From: Earliella scabrosa
Taxonomy: Eukaryota; Basidiomycota; Agaricomycetes; Polyporales; Polyporaceae
Assembly (NCBI GenBank): GCA_022605405.1
Contig: JABYQQ010000001.1
Location: 5,332,001-5,396,000, forward strand
Direction of reading: 5' to 3'
DNA length: 64,000 nucleotides
Shown: piece by piece, positions 58,058 to 64,000 of the stretch
How the letters are laid out: every line of letters starts with the position of its first letter
How positions within the stretch are numbered: the stretch's first letter is position 1
Notes under the pieces: generated by a model
Told to the model about the DNA's origin: nothing
Databases searched by the model: none
The model's input: the letters and a program-made list of their open reading frames with translations, nothing else
Made by a program: the position numbers and the translations under genes

Positions 58058-60435
58058 ATGGGCGCGATGAGCGATATGTGCACGACGTACAGTCCCTACG
58101 TTCCGTCTACCACGCCTCGCACAGAGAGTACTGCATCTTCCGCTATGGTGCCTGTAATTCCTCTGGAAATTGCAGAGCAGATCATCGATCACCTACAACA
58201 GCACCGAGCGTCGATTCTGAACTGCTCTCTTGTCTGCTCCGGCTGGTCGATCAGGAGCCGCTTCCATCTCTTTCGCGAAGTCATCATTGGCTCTCGAGCC
58301 GAGGTGTCCTCCTTTCTACGTCTGCTTACTCTGCAGCCACACTTGAAACGCCTGGTATCCTCGGTGGACCTCTTCGTCGGGAACCGGGAGATTCATCCCG
58401 AGACATTCTTTGAGACCGCTTTGGTGCAGCTTCTACCTGTCTTGCCGAACGTCCAACGCTGGACGTGTCGAGACATTGGTCCTCACGTGGAGTACTGCGG
58501 TGTGGTCTCTTGCAGACCTCACACCATCGCACTTGTCAAGCGACATGCCTCCGATTCCGTGCGACGACTCACGATCAGCCGCCTGTCATTTGCCACTTGT
58601 ACCCAGTTCACCAGAGTCTTGGCTGCGTTCTCGGGGCTGCGAGATCTGAACTGCTCCGAAATCCGCCTTGGGCAAGATGGTGGTGGCCTGGATCTTGCCC
58701 TTGGTCGCGCTCGTCCGAACTTCAAGCTTTGCACATTGACCGTGAGTTACAGTGATGTCGCCCGATCTCGCCCACGCTAACTTCAGCATCATGCCTGCAG
58801 GCACTCGATCTTCCTCATGTTGCCGTGGAATGTCTCCTCTATCTCAATCATTCAAGCCTGACGGATTTGCGTCTCAGCATTCGACCATATCTATCGGAGA
58901 TCGGTTTGTACATGACGACGCCATGTATCTCTAGAGCAAATCTCATTATTATTGTTGTAGGTCAGCGATTCGGTCAACTGAGTCTCGCACGGCTCAAATC
59001 TTTGGATCTCGTCAACGACGAGTGCTCAAGGGCGACCACATCCGAGTCCATGACATGGGTTTCGGAGCTCCTTCGGAATACAACTCTTCCTGCCTTGAGA
59101 AAGGTGAAGATACGGTTCACGTCGTGGCGAACATGCGGAATTGCGGCTCCCATGTCCTATGACAGTGCAGAGATGTCCGCCGCATGGACTGCCGTGGATG
59201 CGGTGCTCCTGGAGTCGAATCTGGAGAGTGTTCAGATTTCGCTCCCTGGTGCACGGGCAAATCGCGCACCGATCTTGACAACCGCTGTCCAGAAGCTGTT
59301 GCCTCGCTTGCATTCCCGCATCCCGATTGAGCTCGATCAGCATACCTGTGAGTGTAGATTCGTGTCTAATCGATCATGGCTGCTCACCCATAGGAACCTA
59401 GCAGATGATAGCTCATTAGCTGTGGGACACGACTTCCCAGTTACTGCCCTCACCACCTCTCTGGACGGACGGTGGTTCGCAAGTGGCTCCGCTGACGCTA
59501 CGATCATCCTCTGGAACGCGCACGACGGGACCATCTTCCGCGACTGGACAGCCCATGACATTACCGACGGCGCGATCTCATCTCTGGCGTTCTCTCCAAC
59601 TGGCCGAGAACTTGTTTCGAGCAGCGCGAACAATCCTCGCATCCTGATCTGGAACGTCGCACAGGGAGGCCTTATAGGCACCCTCTCTGGCCACAGTTCA
59701 CCCGTGCGCACTTGCGCATGGTCTCCGGATGGTGCGCTTGTCGTGACCGGGTCTCAGCATGGCACCGTCCGGTTATGGGACGCTCGAACGTATAGCGCCA
59801 TGGATATGCCGATTCACTCTTCGCGCGAGGATCGGGAGGCGATCACCTTCCTCTCTTTCGACCCTCACGGTCTCTGGCTAGTAGTGGGAATGGGCCGTCA
59901 ATGCGACGTCTGGACCGTCCCCGCTTTTGCGTTACGGAAGACCCTACGTGGACACACCGGCACAATCCGAACTGCGGCATTCGATTCATCTGGCATGTAT
60001 CTCGCCACTGCATCGGACGACTACACTGTACGCATCTGGGGTCTCGAGCGACCGGAGGACGAGAGTCTGAAGGTTTTACGCGGCCACTTGGATGACGTGC
60101 GAGACGTCGCATTCTCTCCAGATGGAACGCTGGTGGCATCTGCCTCTGATGACGGGACGGTGCTCGTGCGCTCCATTTGTCAGGAATCCTCGACGGTTGT
60201 ACTGGAGGGGCATTCAAGCATGGTATATGCGGCGCGGTTCTCGCCTCGTGGAGAGTACTTAGCCTCTGCGTCTGCGGATGGCACTGTGCGGATGTGGAGA
60301 CTGGACGACTGGTCGTGTGCGACGATCTTCGAGGAGCATCGTGGGCAGGTCACCCACCTAGAGTTCTCCAGGGATGGCGCGGTGCTCTGCTCATGTGCTG
60401 ATGACGGCACGGTCTGTAGACAGTCTATACAGTAG
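58058..60435 (+). CDS. F-box protein with LRR-like middle and C-terminal WD40 propeller
   Basis: An F-box (VIPLEIAEQIIDHLQQHRAS .. CSLVCSGWSIRSRFHLFREV) begins about 30 residues from the ATG. A leucine-rich middle of 300-400 residues resembles the substrate side of many basidiomycete F-box proteins. From about 59430 a WD40 propeller of about seven repeats follows: ASGSADATIILWNAH, VTGSQHGTVRLWDA, ATASDDYTVRIWGLE, ASASDDGTVLVRS, ASASADGTVRMWRLD and others. Exon 1 ends at 58741; intron 58742-58800 joins KLCTLT to ALDLPHV in phase. A 57-nt segment at 58904-58960 (GTTTGT..TTGTAG) has splice sites but is also open, so it may be spliced or retained. Such a protein would act as an SCF substrate receptor; the target is unknown. 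Start could be a later Met (58145). Confidence 0.85.
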
Positions 60436-62805
60436 TAATTAGTACTTAATATCCTCCCTCAGCTAACTCAGATGTACCTTGGGCCGGAGACATGCAGAAA
60501 CGCTCAGGTTGCCAACCTGGCAATATGGCACCACAGAACCTGCATACGGAGTAGTCTAATCAATATCCGAGCTTGAGACAAGTGCGGCTTCAGCATGTTT
60601 GAGCTTGGAGAGAGATCGGCGACGCCGTGCAATTCTGTCGGAAATGCTAGCTTTTGCGGGACTTGGGAGAGCGGCGCTGTCGACGGAGGCCTGGTAGACA
60701 CTCGCCTTTCTCATACGGTGATTTCGCAGACAATGTCCATACTGCCGCCCTGTGACGGAGGAACCGCTTCTCATGCGCACTTGCCCGCCGCAATCCCTGG
60801 ACGGTGCGATGTCCATCGCCGAACCGATCTTGGAGGCTTGCACGGAGCTCTGATGAGAACGTTCGTGAGACAGACAAAATCCCCTGCCGCGGTGCGGGCG
60901 GAATTGAAGAAGGGCACTCACGGCTGGAGAAAATAGCGAATCGGTCCTCTCGAGATTGGAAGCCGTGACCAGATAGGACCGACTCAATGCGGAGGGAGTC
61001 GCGACCCGACTCTAAGGTGCCGCGCTGGCGAGGGCAGTATGAAAAGGCAACGGCTTGCTGGCAGAGGCTCAAGAGATGATGAGGACCGTCACGCCAGTCG
61101 CTGCATCTCTGTGTCTCTGGGGCAGGGATGCAGTTGCTGGAAAGGGTCGTCTCGCGCGTGCGAGGCGACCATCCTGAAGCCTCAGCCTCTCGAGAGGCCA
61201 GAGCTGAGCAACACCGTGATCCAAGTCGTCTCGTGCACGTAGTGCGAGGACAGGGGAACTCACCCTAAGCCTGGGGAGACTCTCGCCCTCAGACGTCGCG
61301 CCTGCGCACCTAGCTGGCTCGACAAGCAAGCGTCCAGTGATCGCAGCGAAGGCTCGCGAACGCGCGCTGATCCTAGAGCAACTCTCGTGAGTATTTCTGA
61401 CGGGACGAGAGCATAGAGCACAGACGGGCTGGATAGCGGAATGCAATTGCACGCGCGGAAAGGCTTGCAGCGTGGTCAACGCGGGTGGGACCGGAGAATG
61501 TAATCGCATATGTATTGCAGTACCCATACTACATCCACGTCTGTTCGAGATTGAAGACAGTGCGTACGTGAAGTTCCCCAGCTGGCACGCCCTAAGCTGC
61601 GTGTCGTCGGGAAAGGGGAAAGATCTATATCACGATGAAGACGTACCATATCTCCATCCTGTCCGACGCGGGGTCCACGAGTGTGTGTGCGAGGGCAAGT
61701 TCCCGAAGAGAAAGACGTGTCGTCCTGGAACAACGATCTGCGATAGTCTGCACGGCAGGCATGGTTGGAGATGCTGACGTGTGCGGTAGTCGGTAGAGCC
61801 CAGGAGGGTTGGAAGATAGCACTTACGAAGCGTCAGGTAGTCCTTGCGGAAAGCGGAGGATTGCACGTGGCGGCGCAGAGCACGGACGACTATATGCCGT
61901 CTTCAGTCGGATTCGACTGTCAACTCTCCATCGTGTCATGACACGGTGGAGGTATGGACGTCCATTTGGGCTTCTTAGTAACATTTGTTTTGAACAATTG
62001 ATTAGATGAGTACTTTCACCTGTATTGCACAGCAGACACTTTGAACGTGCGATCTGATGATCGTACGAACACTTACTGCAACATTTGACAGCAGATATTG
62101 TGGAGTCAGCATACGGACACTGCGCGTTGTCGATGCGACACTCAGTAGAGCACAAACTCTGTCGGGGTGCCTCGATGCTGCCGTCGCGGGGGGCGGCCAA
62201 CTATCCCGCTCGCAAGTGAACAGGAATGACACTCAAGACAGGGCGATAGGGCTCTCTTGCTCGATGCCACAAGCAATAAAACAGAGCAAGTGTTGAGACT
62301 CACCGGAGCAATCGATACCTCGACCAGTGGCGCAGTCATCCTCTTCGTATGACTTGCATTGCGGGGTGCGGAAGGCGCGGGACGAGACAGAACACCTATA
62401 GCGAGTGCGCGTCACGGACAAGAACATTCGCCTTAGAGAAGCCTACAGAGAGTACGATTCCGCAGGTAGAGATGACAGAACGAAGGAGGTCCGGAAGGAA
62501 CGGAGGTCCGGGAGGAGAGCAACCCAGTGTCGTTGATGGGATCGGAGTTTGTACTGGCTATGTATCCTCAAGCGCCGCCCCCAAGTCCATACTCTCGCTT
62601 CGTTTCTTACTCTCCTTCGGTGCGCCCTGCAGCCTCCAAGTACTTGGATTCAATCGAGAAACGCGCCTGAACAAGTTGCCTATCGTCTGTTGTATGAAAG
62701 TGCCACGTCCTTGACCTAACCTACGGGCTGCTGGGTGCACGGGACCGCGGCCTGTTGTCCGGCCTCCAAGCTTCAAGTAAGCTTCAAGTTCTACCTGCAC
62801 CTCGC
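60436..62805. other. 2.4 kb without a recognisable gene
   Basis: Short open frames only, with no motifs. No 5' exon for the cytochrome b5 reductase remnant is found at its right end. Confidence 0.45.
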
Positions 62806-63476
62806 GCGACGTTCTGGTTCATCGGCAGTGGTACGCGTCTCACCCCCCCTCTCTTCCGTTATCCTCTGACGAGCGGGAGACAGGTGCTGCTGGCCTCGCC
62901 GGTTATATCTACCTCGCCGCCGCCGCTCCCGTCAAGCCCAAAATCTCGGACAAGGGCGCCCTCGATCCCCAAAATTTTGTCGACTTCAAGCTCAAGACAC
63001 TCGAACCCTACAACCACAACACCGCAAAGTACGTTTCCGTTCATCTTCTTGTTCCCTTCTCCTTCACATCCTCAATCTGCACGTGTGTCACGGCCCAGGT
63101 TCATTTTCGAGCTCCCGATACCCCGTCCCTCCTTCCCGTCGCCTCATGCGTCATCGTCAAATCTACCGCGGACGCGCCCAACCCCCTCCTTGACCCCAAG
63201 GGCAAGCCCGTCATCCGTCCCTACACTCCAATCTCTCCCTCCGACCAGCCTGGTGAACTCACCTTCCTCGTTCAAAAGTATGAAGAGGGCAAAATGTCCA
63301 AGTACATGCACGAGATGAAGCCCGGCGAGAAGCTTTCCATCAAGGGTCCCATCCCCAAGTTCGATTTCAAGAGTACGTCGCTTCTCCTCCACGTCTCGCT
63401 CTCCCGTCCCTGACATGTCTACGTCCGCAGTCAACCAGTTCGAGGAGGTCGGTATGATTGCTGGCGGTAGTGGCAT
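62806..63476 (+). pseudogene. Fragment of mitochondrial NADH-cytochrome b5 reductase (MCR1 type), truncated and frameshifted
   Basis: Exons read ATFWFIGSG / GAAGLAGYIYLAAAAP .. FVDFKLKTLEPYNHNTAK / FIFELP .. / NQFEEVGMIAGGSG. The FAD-binding RPYTPISPSDQPGELTFLV and the GKMSKYMHEMKPGEKLSIKGP segments are intact. At about 63113 one base is missing: FELP reads out of frame, and DTPSLLPVASCVIVKS continues one frame over. After GGSG a good donor (GTGAGT, 63477) is followed by at least 520 bp without the expected TPMYQ.. NAD-binding half. The first exon (targeting peptide) is also absent upstream. It looks like a piece copied from an intact gene elsewhere, introns included. Confidence 0.8.
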
Positions 63477-64000
63477 GTGAGTACCCTCATCGCTCTCCCC
63501 GATCACCCTCTGCCGTTCGTCCAGCCTCTCGAAGGCGTCTGCCATGCCGTCGGTGCTCTCTCATGACCGCTCGCGCTGCCTCGCTTCGTGCGTTCGAACA
63601 GTGCACCACATATCCCGTGTCTTTCTGGCCTCTATATGCGATATGTCACCTCGTGTTCGGGAACTGCGGGGTGATATCTCGCGTGAGCTAGGTTTCCACC
63701 GCTGCGTACCCTTAGCGCAGTTCCGACGGTCACCGCGCGTTCACGGTAGCTCGACTCCGTCGTGTCGTTGTGAACACGTCATGGAGGTCCTCGACCGTCA
63801 CTTGCGGACCCCGCTCGAGTAGCTATGGACATCGTCTGCCGCATTCGCGTTGCTTCTCCGTGGGCACCATGCTTTGGTGGTGGACGCGCCCCGCGTCCTG
63901 CAACGAACGCCATGCGCGGAGCCTCCGTAGTCTCCGTCGGCGTGACCTAATGGGCGGAATGTTAGTGCACGATTGCCGGGCGCGGTACTGGAAAGGTCAA
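63477..64000. other. Right window edge, no gene seen
   Basis: None of the expected C-terminal exons of cytochrome b5 reductase is visible in any frame. Confidence 0.45.

Noticed and set aside
59351..59395. Apparent intron GTGAGT..CCATAG in the F-box/WD40 gene
   Set aside because: Splicing it would create an immediate TGA; reading through keeps the WD40 frame.
60480..60545. tRNA-like look of gctcaggttgccaacctggc
   Set aside because: It is a short local palindrome without A/B boxes, acceptor stem or cloverleaf.

Overview
The window looks like nuclear DNA of a wood-decay-type basidiomycete (Agaricomycete, probably Polyporales-like). The evidence is GC-rich coding sequence, genes split by many 50-70 nt GT..AG introns, pyrimidine-rich promoters with occasional TATA boxes, and families typical of mushroom-forming fungi: a FunK1 kinase remnant, EF-hand/ZZ proteins, an atypical long G-alpha, an F-box/WD40 protein and PGPL-type P450s. 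Exon structures below were spliced by eye from splice-site consensus, reading phase and family similarity. No transcript evidence was available. The species assignment is inference.

Layout. 1-1.5 kb: C-terminal part of an EF-hand/ZZ-family gene (+). 1.5-4.7 kb: no gene, ending in a diverged repeat. 5.0-5.8 kb: glyoxalase I (-) with a likely mitochondrial presequence. 6.4-7.2 kb: FunK1 kinase remnant (-). 8.3-12.2 kb: large disordered nuclear-type protein (+). 12.7-13.7 kb: cullin-N-only protein (-). 13.8-16.7 kb: no gene, with a 79-bp inverted repeat. 16.8-18.7 kb: Ca2+/H+ antiporter (+). 19.6-20.2 kb: broken coding remnant. 20.2-24.3 kb: repeat-rich gap with diverged tandem repeats and a MITE with intact TSD. 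24.6-28.2 kb: atypical G-protein alpha subunit, 14 exons (+). 29.8-31.0 kb: type I membrane protein with a PPxY tail (+). 32.0-33.5 kb: RNase H1 (-). 33.9-34.4 kb: second copy of the diverged repeat. 35.1-40.3 kb: tandem P450 pair, the first a pseudogene, the second intact (+). 40.3-45.4 kb: 1,327-aa EF-hand/ZZ protein (-), carrying a CACTA-like element inside one intron. 48.2-51.5 kb: aminopeptidase P with a long N-terminal extension (+). 52.7-53.6 kb: AIM41/YqeY homologue (-). 55.1-57.3 kb: secreted lysophospholipase (+). 58.1-60.4 kb: F-box/WD40 protein (+). 62.8-63.5 kb: fragment of NADH-cytochrome b5 reductase (+).

There is no gene cluster with one evident pathway. Most intact genes are ordinary housekeeping or signalling genes: methylglyoxal detoxification, calcium transport, G-protein signalling, RNA/DNA hybrid removal, peptide turnover and lipid hydrolysis. 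The accessory signal lies in the duplicated and decaying material. The EF-hand/ZZ paralogue plus diverged repeat at 1-4.7 kb recurs in inverted order at 33.9-45.4 kb, with the P450 pair lying between them only in the second copy. Three gene remnants (FunK1, P450, cytochrome b5 reductase) and two short non-autonomous DNA transposons also show recent reshuffling. I see no CRISPR array, rRNA or convincing tRNA.
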